This document shows, piece by piece, positions 1 through 8,177 of a DNA stretch of 18,656 bases. The stretch is from contig CAZFLD010000074.1 in the NCBI GenBank assembly GCA_964519835.1, positions 1 to 18,656 on the forward strand, in the 5' to 3' direction. Within the stretch, counting starts at the first letter, position 1; the number at the start of each line of letters is the position of its first letter. This DNA is from CAZFLD01 sp964519835. Lineage in GTDB: Bacteria; Spirochaetota; Spirochaetia; DSM-27196; CAZFLD01. The translations under genes were made by a program, and so were the position numbers. Under the pieces are notes generated by a model. That model worked only from the letters and a program-made list of their open reading frames with translations, had not been told where the DNA came from and did no database searches.

Positions 1-284
1 GTTTTTTCTGGAGCGCGGCGGCGGCGGGCGGAGGCACGGCGCGCCCTCGATGCCCTCGACTTCTCCGCCGATCCTCGCCTGCTCCCCGAAGAGCTGGACT
101 GGCCCGACCGTCGTCGAGTCGAGCTTGCTCGGGTTCTTGTTGCCGCTCCGGCTGGCTCCTCGACCTTGCCGATCGGACCGTGGTGTTGCATCAGGGCCGG
201 GTCCTGGCAAGCGGGAAACCGGAGTCGGTCAGACAAGACCCGGCGGTGGTCGAGGCCTATTTAGGGACACCGGCCGGTGCTTGA
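1..284 (+). pseudogene. livG: LivG-type ABC transporter ATPase, 3' remnant with internal deletion
   Basis: C-terminal part of the first ATPase of a branched-chain amino acid (HAAT family) importer; the 5' part lies outside the window. Reading from base 1, frame 1 gives a helical segment ending in ELARVLVAAPA, which matches the stretch just after the ABC signature and just before Walker B in LivG. From about base 159 another frame gives LDLADRTVVLHQGRVLASG and ends EAYLG at the TGA at 282-284, the usual LivG C-terminus. The Walker B strand with DEP, the D-loop and the switch histidine, about 50 residues by family knowledge, are missing between the two pieces, and the frame changes there. A 5-base repeat, GCTCC, occurs twice at the seam (145-157). 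As written it cannot make a working ATPase. Its stop overlaps the next GTG start. True decay and assembly error are both possible. Confidence 0.7.
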
Positions 285-805
285 TGTCCAAGGCCCTGCT
301 GTGGATTACGGCGCCGTTCGGGCGGTTCACGACGTGAGCCTCCACCTGGAGGGGGCAACGCTCGGCGCCCTCGTAGGTAGAAACGGCGCCGGGAAAAGCT
401 CCTTCTTGGCGTGCATCGCAGGGCTTGTGGCACCCACGGCCGGCGAGGTGTCTTTCGACGGCACGCGCCTGGACGGCCTCTCCCCACACCGGCGCCTTCG
501 CGAGGGACTCGCCTATGTGAGCGAAGACGGGCCGGTTTTCGAGGAGCTGAGCGTTCAGGACAATTTGCTCCTCGGTGCCATAGCCAAGGGGCGCCGCCGC
601 GGCACGGCGGGACGGGGTGGAGTCGGAGATCGACGCGTTGCTCGCGGTCATGAAGGACGGGTGCACGGTCCTCGTGGGAGAGCAACTTCCGGCTCCTTTA
701 GTCGAAGCAGGAGCGCTGCTCTACATTCTGGACCGGGGACGTCTTGTCCGCATCGCCTCCAAAAACGAGGTAAAAGAGGCCGGGATTGAGGAGCTCTTGC
801 CGTGA
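277..805 (+). pseudogene. livF: LivF-type ABC transporter ATPase, internal deletion and frame change
   Basis: Second ATPase of the Liv importer, which would power uptake of branched-chain or related amino acids or amides. The GTG start at 277 overlaps the livG stop. The first frame gives VDYGAVRAVHDVSL and the Walker A loop GRNGAGKSS (about residue 35), then SEDGPVFEELSVQDNLLLGA, the usual LivF Q-loop region. After about base 600 homology stops. It resumes in another frame at 617 with ESEIDALLAVMKDGCTVLVGEQ and YILDRGRLVR, the post-Walker-B strand and C-terminus of LivF, up to the TGA at 803-805. The LSGGEQ signature and Walker B DEP are absent, a loss of about 70 residues by comparison with the family. 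The stop overlaps the livH start as GTGA. As read it is non-functional. Confidence 0.75.
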
Positions 806-1691
806 TCTTTGCGGGCAACGCGGGAAACGTTCTTGTAGCTCAGCTCGTAAACGGCGTGTCGCTCGGCGCCGTGTTGGCACTCTTGTCCTTGGGCTTCAAC
901 GGCATCATGGCGGTGGGCCGGGCGGTGCACTTTGCATTTCCCACGGCCGTGGTGTTTTCCATGTACGGAAGGTGGGCGATTGAGGCGGCAGGCGGCCTCC
1001 CCTCGCCGCCACGGCCATTGTTGTTCTTATTGGCCTTGCAGTCACCGCCGCGGTCGGTCCGCTTTTCTATCGCCTCCGGGCGCGCGGGGCGGATATCAAC
1101 ATGTCCCTGGTAGTCTCCCTGGCACTCGGCATTGCCCTCGCCGAGGTCATGGGTAGTCGGATAAACCGCGGCTTCCCCGTGGCCTTTGAGACGACACCCG
1201 TTCTTGTCGCCGCCACCGGCCTTGTCCGGATCACAACGGCGGATGTTGCCGCCGTCATTGTGGCGGCCGGTTTTGGCTTGGGGCTGGCGGTTTTTTTGCA
1301 ACAAAGCAATGCCGGCCGTGCCGTACGAGCGGTTGCGGAGAGCCCGCACAAGGCGGTCGCGATCGGTCTTCCCGTGACACGAATTCTGGTGGTGAGTTAC
1401 GCGGTGGTCGGGGCGCTCGGCGGGGTGTGCGCGATTCTGCTCTCCGACCTCCTCGGCTCCGCCGGCGCACGCGTCGGCGAACAGCTCGCCCTCAAGGTCT
1501 TGGCCGCGGCGATACTGGGCGGCCTCGGCCGGCTTCGGCGTGGAGCTCTGGCGGCCTTTGCAATCGGCGTCGTGGACGCGCTAACACAAGGCTACCTGCC
1601 CGGAAGCTGGTCTAACGCCATCGTCTTTGCGGTTATTCTTGTGGCCGTTCTTGTTAACTATCAGGTAAAAAAGAGGAGAGTGGCGGCGTGA
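802..1691 (+). pseudogene. livH: LivH-type permease with single frameshift
   Basis: Inner-membrane permease subunit of the Liv ABC importer. The GTG start at 802 overlaps the livF stop. The first frame gives QLVNGVSLGAVLALLSLGFN, the typical LivH N-terminal helix, up to about base 1000. The remainder, AIVVLIGLAVTAAVGPLFY and then SLVVSLALGIALAEV through the LivH-like GILGGLGR-type loop (here AAILGGLGRLRRG), is in the frame that ends at 1691. Adding one C to the run of four Cs at 998-1002 restores one 296-codon frame, the normal LivH length, with conserved hydrophobic helices throughout. A single-base homopolymer shortening is the classic form of a sequencing error, so the gene may be intact in the cell. 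Alternatively it belongs to the same decay as livG and livF. The stop overlaps livM as GTGA. Confidence 0.8.
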
Positions 1692-2344
1692 CGAGTGGAT
1701 ATCTTTTTGTGTACGTCTCGATCGTCTACATGCTTCTCGGCTGGGCCCTCAATTTGCCGTACCGGTTGCGGCAGTTGCACTTTCTCGCGATTGCATGCTC
1801 GGTCGTGGGTGCGTACGCCGGAGCGATAGCCGTCCTGAACGTTGGAGTGCCTTGGTGGGTCGCCTTGCCGATTGTTGGCCTTCTCGGCGGGATTATCGGG
1901 TTCCTGGTCTCTCTGGTGGTGGCCGAGGCGTTGGCCCGCGCCGCATACACCTCGCGCGCGTTGCCGGCCGCGCAGGGTTTTTCCATCGGGCTGCTTGGCC
2001 GCCTGCTTCAAAGCGTCTCTTGTGTGCTCGGGGCGACGGCGGGGTTCTTGTACATACTGCCGTTTTGGAATTTGTTCCCGGGTTTTTTTGACTTTGGCTT
2101 TCTGGGCACCGTGGTCACAATGGTGTTTGTTGGCGGCCACGGTACACCCTACGGTCTTTTTGTCTCCGTTCCGGTTCTGTGGGGGCTCTCGTTTGTGCTC
2201 CCCGACTCCCTGGAGAACCTCCGACTGGTCATCTATGCGGCGGCGTTGATTGTTGTGCTTGTCCTTCGACCCGAGGGCCTCGTGACCCGTCGCCTTGCCG
2301 TGAAGGCCGTGCGCCGGCTATCATTTGGTAAGGGAGACCGATGA
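1688..2344 (+). CDS. livM: LivM-type branched-chain amino acid permease, short form
   Basis: Second permease of the Liv importer, 218 residues in one open frame. The GTG start overlaps the livH stop and lies about 9 bases after a GGAG. It begins with the LivM pattern GWALNLPYRLRQLHFL (family: ALGLNLLLGYxGQLSxGHA), has about six hydrophobic helices, and ends with VTMVFVGGHGTPYG and LRPEGL, the LivM C-terminal signature. LivM proteins are usually about 290 residues or more. Here the central part with the LRLRGLYLAIVTL-type segment is missing, and VVAEALARAAYTSRALPA is followed directly by the later helices. Either this is a compact variant or an in-frame deletion like those in the ATPase genes. 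It overlaps livK by ATGA. Identity as a LivM relative is fairly certain; function as read is uncertain. Confidence 0.75.
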   Translation: MTSGYLFVYVSIVYMLLGWALNLPYRLRQLHFLAIACSVVGAYAGAIAVLNVGVPWWVALPIVGLLGGIIGFLVSLVVAEALARAAYTSRALPAAQGFSIGLLGRLLQSVSCVLGATAGFLYILPFWNLFPGFFDFGFLGTVVTMVFVGGHGTPYGLFVSVPVLWGLSFVLPDSLENLRLVIYAAALIVVLVLRPEGLVTRRLAVKAVRRLSFGKGDR

Positions 2345-3633
2345 AAGATTTATCCAAAAGCTGCGCCATAGCGGCCATCCTTGTGGTTGCCGTCTTGTTT
2401 GTTTTTTCCTGTGGCAATAACGAGGGCGAAACCGGCGCCGACGGCGCAAACGACCAAAACGCCGGCGAGGGCGGCGACGCCGAGGCAGGTGGCACGGCGC
2501 AGGAAGCGCAGGCGGCGCCCGCCGACGATTTCGACGGCTGGGACATTCCGTTTTTGAACGCGCTGACGGGTCCCATCGCGGGCATCGCCGACTACCTGCA
2601 TTGGGGCGCCGAGCGGGCCGCCCAGGAGATCAACGAAGCCGGCGGCATCGCCGGACGCCCGGTGCGGGTACGCGGGGTAGACACCGGCATTGATCCGGAA
2701 AAGGGCGCGGTAGAGATGGCGGCCTTGGCCGAGGATTCACTTGTTGTTCTGGGTCCCGTCCCCGAGCCGGTGATCCTTGCGGCAATGCCCATCGCCGTTG
2801 AGGCGGGCCTGCCGGCCTTCACGGCCGGCACCGGTTACGAGTACGCCGTGCGCTTTTTCCCGTGGTCGATCAGTTGGTTTCCGCCCACAAGCACCCTCTC
2901 ACCCATCGTGAGGGAATGGGTGAACCAGGCCGGCGGAATGTATTCGGTAGTGCAGTTCGTGGAAAACTTCGGACCGTGGCCCGACATGGCTACCGCGCAC
3001 ACAAAAGGCGCGGAAGCAGCGGGGAGTGAGCTTGTGCTCCGGGTGGAGGTACCCTCCGACGCGGTTGCGCTGGACTCCGTTGTAGTCCGCGGTCTCTCCT
3101 TTGAGCCCGACGGCATTATCATCTCCACCGCGCCGGAACGAGCCGGCAAAATCGTCGTAGAGCTTATGGAGCGGGGCTGGGAGGATCCCAACAGTATCCT
3201 GATCTTCTCGAGCGCCGACGACGCGCCCTTGTACACCACGGCCGGCGAGTCGCTCAACGGCACGATGATCTACAACTACATCAATCCCAACGTCGACGAG
3301 CCTCGGTGGAACGCCTTCCGGGAGGCGTTCAAAGAGGAGTACGACGGTCTCGAGCCCTTTAGCCTGTCCGCCAACTACTACGACGCTGTCTATATGATCA
3401 AGGAATCCATCGAAGCAACCGGCATTACCGGCGATCCCGAGATGCTCCAAGCCGAGCGCGAGACGCTTATCGAGTACGCCCGTCACATCGACAACTTCGA
3501 CGGCATCCTCTACGACTGGTCGATGATAAACGGCGTGCCCGCGGATCGGCCGGTATATTTGTTTGAGCTACAAGACGGCAACAAGAACCTGATAGCCGAG
3601 ACAATCGCACGCTACGACCAGAATAACGAGTAG
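2341..3633 (+). CDS. livK: LivK-like ABC transporter substrate-binding lipoprotein
   Basis: Periplasmic or surface ligand-binding protein (Peripla_BP_6 / Leu-Ile-Val-binding type) that would deliver a small amino-acid-like ligand to LivHM. It has 430 residues. The ATG overlaps the livM stop and follows GGGAG at a spacing of about 5. The signal peptide is KSCAIAAILVVAVLFVFSC with lipobox Cys24, then an acidic Gly/Ala/Asp/Glu-rich linker to about residue 65. The type I periplasmic fold starts at DIPFLNALTGPIAGIADYL, with AAQEINEAGGIAGRPV and VVLGPVPEPVILAAMPIAVEAGLPAF typical of the family, and ends in YEYAV- and NYYDAVYMI-containing lobes. The frame is intact, unlike its upstream partners. The true ligand cannot be told from sequence: family members bind branched-chain amino acids, amides, urea or aromatic acids. 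Confidence 0.88.
   Translation: MKDLSKSCAIAAILVVAVLFVFSCGNNEGETGADGANDQNAGEGGDAEAGGTAQEAQAAPADDFDGWDIPFLNALTGPIAGIADYLHWGAERAAQEINEAGGIAGRPVRVRGVDTGIDPEKGAVEMAALAEDSLVVLGPVPEPVILAAMPIAVEAGLPAFTAGTGYEYAVRFFPWSISWFPPTSTLSPIVREWVNQAGGMYSVVQFVENFGPWPDMATAHTKGAEAAGSELVLRVEVPSDAVALDSVVVRGLSFEPDGIIISTAPERAGKIVVELMERGWEDPNSILIFSSADDAPLYTTAGESLNGTMIYNYINPNVDEPRWNAFREAFKEEYDGLEPFSLSANYYDAVYMIKESIEATGITGDPEMLQAERETLIEYARHIDNFDGILYDWSMINGVPADRPVYLFELQDGNKNLIAETIARYDQNNE
2810..2830. repeat. Perfect inverted repeat, copy 1 (inside livK)
   Basis: Two 8-base arms, TGCCGGCC and GGCCGGCA, flank the loop TTCAC. The 17-base core CCGGCCTTCACGGCCGG occurs again, same strand, at 8970-8986. It encodes PAFTAG in livK, so it may be chance in GC-rich coding DNA. 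Confidence 0.5.
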
Positions 3634-3677
3634 CAGAGGACCGGTCGGTCAAATCGATAGAGCCGCAACGCGTACCA

Positions 3678-5996
3678 CTACTCCTTGACCACTACCGTCA
3701 TCAAGACGTCGTCGGGCAACTCGATGTCCCAACTCGCCGTCTCGCCGGTGGCAACGGTACCGGCCAGGTAAAAGGTCGACGAATGCCCGGGAAGGTCGTT
3801 GTTGTACGAAGTCTTGTCTTTGTTGATCCACGGACCGTCGTACGCCGGTGTTACTGCGTTCGGCTTGAAAAGGTAGTTGTAGAGGTTTATCGAGCCGAGG
3901 CTGTACTCGTGCTCGCTTACGTCCGCCTCGATCCATCCGTCAGCGTTGTACCGAACCGGCGGGGAGGGCGTCGCAACATCCGAGAGCAACACGGCGGTAC
4001 CCCACATGCGTAGGGTGTCGATGAATTTGTAGCCGTAGCCGAGCGTGGCAAGCGACTCTGAGACGGCATCGGTCCCGCCGTATGGAGATTGGACAATCGC
4101 CCGCATGAGCGCGGCGCCGCCGAAGTTACGAGCGAGCCACGCGCCGTAGGCGTAAGCAACGGCGTACGAACGGAGAGTCTTGTCGCTGCTTTCCGTGCTC
4201 CAGGTTGTCAGGCTATCGTTGTTGTAGTAGTTAAAAAGCGGTAGTCGACCGGAGGTATTGGCGGCGTCCCCGGCGGTGCCGTCGTCGTGGGCTACCCCCC
4301 TGGGGCCGTCCACGCCCACGGGGAGAGCCACGAGGTCCTCCGCCACCATGGACACCATCTCGTTGAGCCAGGTCTCGGAGCTTGTCTGTCGCAGCGCGGA
4401 CTTCTGATAAAAGTGGATCATGTGCTGAAACTCATGCGTCAGCGTGGAAATGCCCACCGCGGGCCAATAGTCGTGGAGGTCCCATGCCGCCCCGTCGGCC
4501 TCGGCGTACATAACCGCATCCAGGTAGAACATCAGCCGCTCGTTGGAGGCGGCTCGCGAAGCGGCGATGAAGTTGTCGCGGGAGTAGTAGAGCCCTACAA
4601 TCCCACCGTTTGTGCTGTTGTCCTCCTCGATATCCATAAGGAGGACCGAGATGGTATTGACGTCCTCTGAGATGAGGTTGTCCGTTGTATCACGCGGACC
4701 CCAGGCCGGACCAAAGATTCCCGTGATGTAGTCGTAGATGTCGTTCTCGAATCCCGAGGTCAAGAATGCGGAGGCGATTGCGTCCACCATCTCTTGGGTG
4801 ACCAGGTTGGCCCTTTCCCCACCAGAAACCCAGACATTATCGGCAACCCATATCTCCAAATTGCGGTAGCCCCACTCCGTTTCGACCCCGGTCACCAAGC
4901 CTCGCAACGTGGCGGCCACCGTCCCGGGGGAGCTCCCGACCTTCGGGCGGGAAAATGTCTCCGTGTCCCCGATGCTGCGCGGTACAAGCTCGAGACCACG
5001 GCGCGCAACGGCGGCAGGCAACTCCTCTATAAAGGTATGCGCGAAGCGATTAAACTCCGTGATCGCTGGGTCGGGGGGTAGGGGGCCGTTGTTGGTCTGC
5101 GCCGGTACGCCACGCACGCCGAAATCGTGGTCGTCCGCGGCCGCACCAACATCCGGAGAGGCCCCCGACAACCCCCGTGAGCCGAACTCTGAGGCGGCCA
5201 TCTCCACGAGAGGTATTCCCTCGCTCTGAGTGGAGGCGGAGTTGGTAAACACAAAGTAGACGTTTTTTGTGCCGTCCCCCATCTCGATTGCCGAGGTATC
5301 GAGGGTGTAGGTAAAGTCACCGGTTTGTGACACGTAGTCGTAGTAATAGTCGCCGGTGTCGGCCGAGGAGAGCACGGTTACCGTAAGCGTGACGGAAGCG
5401 GTTGTCGTAGCCCCCGGCTCGTCTGTGGCGGCAACCGCGATCTCAAAGTCACGCGTTTCGAACGGTGTAGCCGAGTAGGAGAAGGTCGATCCGGTTTTTT
5501 CCTGGTCCTGACCGTCGACAGACCAGGCAAACGAAATGTCGTCCCCGTCCGCATCGGCCGCGGTTGCCTCAAACGTCACTATCTCTCCCGCCATCGCAAC
5601 GTCGCTACCGGTTATTTGGACGGTGGGCGCATGATTTGGAGAAACGGTAAGTAAGACGGAGTCTTGGACCATGGCTATACCGTCGCTTGCCTGTACCGTG
5701 ACCTGATAGCTCACAACACTCTCGGGGGAAAGGGTTATGGCGAAGGTGCTGCCGGGCGCTTGCTGCTGCCGCTCGTCGTCGAGGTACCAGTAGTAGGAAA
5801 GTGACCCTGCTTCGGGGTCATAGGCATCGGCTTCGAATACAACCCGCTGCCCTCCGACGGCACTACGGTCTCCACCGATAATGCTCACTACGGGAGCTTG
5901 GTTGAACACATACTCACACGAAGATACAAAAAGCACGGCCAAAGCGACCGACAAAAAGAGAGCCGGCTTCCCCAATCGTGTTAGCAGGGGCTCGAT
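3678..5996 (-). CDS. PKD-domain lipoprotein with M30 (hyicolysin-type) metallopeptidase domain
   Basis: Secreted, lipid-anchored zinc protease of about 770 residues. The signal peptide LFLSVALAVLFVSSC ends in lipobox VSSC (residue 27 counting from 5996). Two tandem, mutually similar PKD/Ig-like domains follow (about residues 33-118 and 122-208, each starting APxV and ending in a VTV/LTV strand). The M30-like catalytic part has the zinc motif HEFQH (bases 4436-4422, about residues 521-525), followed by ETWLNEMVSMVAE with the likely third zinc ligand Glu. Peptidase family M30 includes hyicolysin, a secreted neutral protease. The start is unclear: a strong GGAGGT (6003-6008) sits 6 bases before an ATC codon at 5996. 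CTG at 5987 and TTG at 5975 are in frame further down, and the ATG at 6173 lacks a ribosome site and adds unlikely sequence. The gene is convergent with livK, 44 bases apart. Confidence 0.82.
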   Translation of the reverse strand: MEPLLTRLGKPALFLSVALAVLFVSSCEYVFNQAPVVSIIGGDRSAVGGQRVVFEADAYDPEAGSLSYYWYLDDERQQQAPGSTFAITLSPESVVSYQVTVQASDGIAMVQDSVLLTVSPNHAPTVQITGSDVAMAGEIVTFEATAADADGDDISFAWSVDGQDQEKTGSTFSYSATPFETRDFEIAVAATDEPGATTTASVTLTVTVLSSADTGDYYYDYVSQTGDFTYTLDTSAIEMGDGTKNVYFVFTNSASTQSEGIPLVEMAASEFGSRGLSGASPDVGAAADDHDFGVRGVPAQTNNGPLPPDPAITEFNRFAHTFIEELPAAVARRGLELVPRSIGDTETFSRPKVGSSPGTVAATLRGLVTGVETEWGYRNLEIWVADNVWVSGGERANLVTQEMVDAIASAFLTSGFENDIYDYITGIFGPAWGPRDTTDNLISEDVNTISVLLMDIEEDNSTNGGIVGLYYSRDNFIAASRAASNERLMFYLDAVMYAEADGAAWDLHDYWPAVGISTLTHEFQHMIHFYQKSALRQTSSETWLNEMVSMVAEDLVALPVGVDGPRGVAHDDGTAGDAANTSGRLPLFNYYNNDSLTTWSTESSDKTLRSYAVAYAYGAWLARNFGGAALMRAIVQSPYGGTDAVSESLATLGYGYKFIDTLRMWGTAVLLSDVATPSPPVRYNADGWIEADVSEHEYSLGSINLYNYLFKPNAVTPAYDGPWINKDKTSYNNDLPGHSSTFYLAGTVATGETASWDIELPDDVLMTVVVKE

Positions 5997-6002
5997 GTCG
6001 TT

Positions 6003-6008
6003 ACCTCC
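6003..6008 (-). promoter_or_regulatory. Ribosome binding site GGAGGT before the M30 lipoprotein
   Basis: Full-strength Shine-Dalgarno on the minus strand. At the ideal 6-base spacing the codon is ATC (5996-5994). The nearest in-frame alternatives are CTG at 15 bases and TTG at 27 bases, so this site suggests a non-standard start. Confidence 0.5.
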
Positions 6009-6224
6009 ACGGCTTATTCCATAGTGACGCTTTTTACAGCTCCCAGTTTTTGCGGCTTCCAATGCCGTTACCAAGCTCTTGGCGTTGTCCGCGCACACCG
6101 TCTTGTCAGTGATACCGCCTCGTCCATCTCTAAAAGATACCGCTTTTTGTTCCCACAATCCGCCACGATGCATCTTAGGCGCCGCTCATGCCACCACAGC
6201 CAAACACAATTGCGTTTCGAGGCG

Positions 6225-7394
6225 CTATCCCATTTCCTGAACCGCATCGACCATCGCAAGGATGTTCTCCGGCGGAACCTCATTCATGATCGTGTGGACC
6301 GACGCCACCATGTATCCTCCGCCTTCGCCGAGTATCGAACACACACGCCGGGTCTCCGCTTGCACATCTGCCGTGGTACCATGTGGCAGGACATGCTGTG
6401 TATCGACCGCTCCGCAGAAAACAATCCGATCACCGAATTGCTTTTTCAACGCCGGCAAGTCGGACATTCGCCCGGCGGAGGTCTGAATCGGATTGAGAAC
6501 ATCCACGCCGATCTCTATAAAATCTTCGATCAACGAGAACACGTCCCCGTCGGTGTGAAAAAACACCTTTGCACTACTGTGCCGCCGAATCGCCTCGATG
6601 AGTCGACGGTGGCACGGCTTGAGGAACTCGCGGTACATATCCGGAGATATCAAGAGGTTTTCCTGTGTGCCCAAGTCGTCGCCGATTTTGATGATGTCGA
6701 CGTTGGGGCCCAACTCATCCAAAAAGTGGGTCATCAATCGGATCGACAGATCGGTGGTCTTGGTAAGCAGCGCGGCGGCCATCGCCGGGTTTATGCTGAG
6801 GTTCATCAGAAATCGATCCATTCCCTGCATCGCAAAGGCGCGCTCGAGGGGGAACAACAGCCACGGCGTCGCCATAATGCCGTAGGTGCCCTCCTCGCGG
6901 ATGGAGCGAGCAGCTTCACGCACGTGGGACACACGATGCGGGTCGTCCATATCGGGCCAACCCGAATACGCCTCGATCTCCGCGACGCTGCCGGCCTCCT
7001 TTAGGGGGTGACGGCCGGGATACCACTCGCCCGGCCGGATCTCAACCGCGCCGCTGCCCCAGTCGTCGATGTAGTCTGAGTGTGCCGGCCGGGCACGATT
7101 GGCTTCGACGGTGGCGGTGGGAAAACGATCGTGCACCGGCCGCACATCCGTGCCGAGGCGGCGCAAGACACCCTCGGAGGCAATGGCCGTCCCCAACTCC
7201 GGCCAGTCGTAGATGTAGCCGGGGTCGGGGTCGAGATCGAGACCTTCGTTTTCCTTGAGATGGCGAAGAAGGTCTTTGTAGGCGGTCATCTTTATGCCGG
7301 TGGCGTTGCTGACGCCGACGATGATAGGCGGGCGATCGGGCACTCCGCCGGCAAGCACCGTCGCGACTCGGGTGTAGGGCTCCATAGCCGACAT
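6225..7394 (-). CDS. Uroporphyrinogen decarboxylase (UroD/MtaA) family protein
   Basis: 389-residue cytoplasmic TIM-barrel protein of the UroD superfamily, which includes haem-pathway decarboxylases and the corrinoid:CoM methyltransferases MtaA/MtbA. It starts SAMEPYTRVATVLAGGVPDRPP, the usual family opening. It continues with IIKIGDDLGTQENLLISP (family D-x-G-xQ region, about 234-251), the FFHTDGD motif (278-284) and IVFCGAVDTQHVLPHGT (324-340), where His280 and Cys327 would match the zinc site of the methyltransferase branch. The C-terminal VASVHTIMNEVPPENILAM is also family-typical. It lacks the arginine-rich N-terminus of true HemE, so it is more likely a methyltransferase-like or uncharacterised member. 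No corrinoid protein or MtaB-like partner lies next to it, so the substrate is unknown. The start could also be the second Met at 7385. Confidence 0.82.
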   Translation of the reverse strand: MSAMEPYTRVATVLAGGVPDRPPIIVGVSNATGIKMTAYKDLLRHLKENEGLDLDPDPGYIYDWPELGTAIASEGVLRRLGTDVRPVHDRFPTATVEANRARPAHSDYIDDWGSGAVEIRPGEWYPGRHPLKEAGSVAEIEAYSGWPDMDDPHRVSHVREAARSIREEGTYGIMATPWLLFPLERAFAMQGMDRFLMNLSINPAMAAALLTKTTDLSIRLMTHFLDELGPNVDIIKIGDDLGTQENLLISPDMYREFLKPCHRRLIEAIRRHSSAKVFFHTDGDVFSLIEDFIEIGVDVLNPIQTSAGRMSDLPALKKQFGDRIVFCGAVDTQHVLPHGTTADVQAETRRVCSILGEGGGYMVASVHTIMNEVPPENILAMVDAVQEMG

Positions 7395-7459
7395 TCTATC
7401 AGCGACCGTCCCCTCTAGCCGGCGTGTGTTGAATACGTGCCGGGATGTGAGCCATACAG

Positions 7460-7477
7460 GGACCGCAGGCGCGGTCC
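7460..7477 (-). terminator. Hairpin downstream of the FMN reductase gene
   Basis: Perfect 7-base stem GGACCGC / GCGGTCC with a 4-base loop, 19 bases past the FMN reductase stop and before the next minus-strand gene. There is no clear U-run, so it is either a weak or factor-dependent terminator or a processing hairpin. Confidence 0.4.
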
Positions 7478-7495
7478 GTCTCCGATTGTTATCGT

Positions 7496-8074
7496 CTATC
7501 CGTCCTCTCCGGCCCTTTTAAGCGCGTTTGCCCACCAGGCCAGATGGTCGAATAGGTCGCCGGCGGATTGCTCGAGGTGGCCAAAGTCATCCATGGTCTT
7601 TTGACCCTGCATCAATGCGAAGAAGTCCGCCGAGCCGAGGTAGATTCCGTGGCGCAGCGGCGCCATTTGCAATTCGATTACGACGTGACGAAGGTGCTGA
7701 ACGGCTCGGACTCCGCCGACGCCGCCGTAGCCGAAAAACGCCACGGGCTTGCGGTTCCACTGGCTGTAGGCGTAGTCCAAGGCGTTCTTAAATACGGCGG
7801 GAATGCTGTTGTTATACTCGCCGGTAACAAAGATGTAGCCGTCGAACTCGGCAACCTTGGCCTGCCACTTTCTTCCAACCTCGCTCGTAAGCGGTCCATA
7901 CGCCGGCGGGTAGTCTTCGTCGTAGAACGGGAGCGGATAGTCTCTGAGATCGATCAGCTCGAACTCGAGATCATTCCTCTGTGCCGCGAGGCCCATAAGC
8001 CACTTGGCCGGCTTTTCCGCGATGCGGGCTCCCCTCGTGGTAGCCATGATTACACCTATGCGTGGTGAAGCCAT
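7496..8074 (-). CDS. NADPH-dependent FMN reductase (flavodoxin-like quinone/azo reductase)
   Basis: 192-residue flavoprotein of the FMN_red family that reduces FMN, quinones, azo compounds or chromate with NAD(P)H in the cytoplasm. The FMN phosphate loop TTRGAR is at residues 12-17. The family signature TGEYNNSIPAVFKNALDY (84-101) binds the isoalloxazine ring, and the following KPVAFFGYGGVGG (109-121) is the expected glycine-rich strand. Length and motifs are complete. The ATG at 8074 is preceded by AGGAGG (8080-8085) at 5-base spacing. It is transcribed divergently from an HxlR regulator with a palindromic operator in its promoter, as seen for electrophile-induced reductases such as the YodB-AzoR pair of Bacillus. 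Physiological substrate is inferred only from the family. Confidence 0.9.
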   Translation of the reverse strand: MASPRIGVIMATTRGARIAEKPAKWLMGLAAQRNDLEFELIDLRDYPLPFYDEDYPPAYGPLTSEVGRKWQAKVAEFDGYIFVTGEYNNSIPAVFKNALDYAYSQWNRKPVAFFGYGGVGGVRAVQHLRHVVIELQMAPLRHGIYLGSADFFALMQGQKTMDDFGHLEQSAGDLFDHLAWWANALKRAGEDG

Positions 8075-8177
8075 TTAGTCCTCCTGTCGCTTTGCCGGGC
8101 GCGCATGTTAATGCCGGCCGGCCGGTTGGGTATTGGTCGCGCTCTGGGCGACGTCCACAAATCAGTTTCTGAATCAA

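Noticed and set aside
3634..3677. Terminator between livK and the M30 gene
   Set aside because: Only a short GACCGGTC palindrome without loop or T-run; not enough to call.
5997..6173. N-terminal extension of the M30 lipoprotein to an ATG at 6173
   Set aside because: No ribosome site, non-homologous sequence, and it would bury the lipoprotein signal about 70 residues inside the protein.
6024..7004. Long plus-strand open frame opposite the UroD gene
   Set aside because: It is antisense to strong UroD motifs, has no ribosome site, and its protein is His/Arg-rich without any family pattern; a typical shadow in GC-rich DNA.
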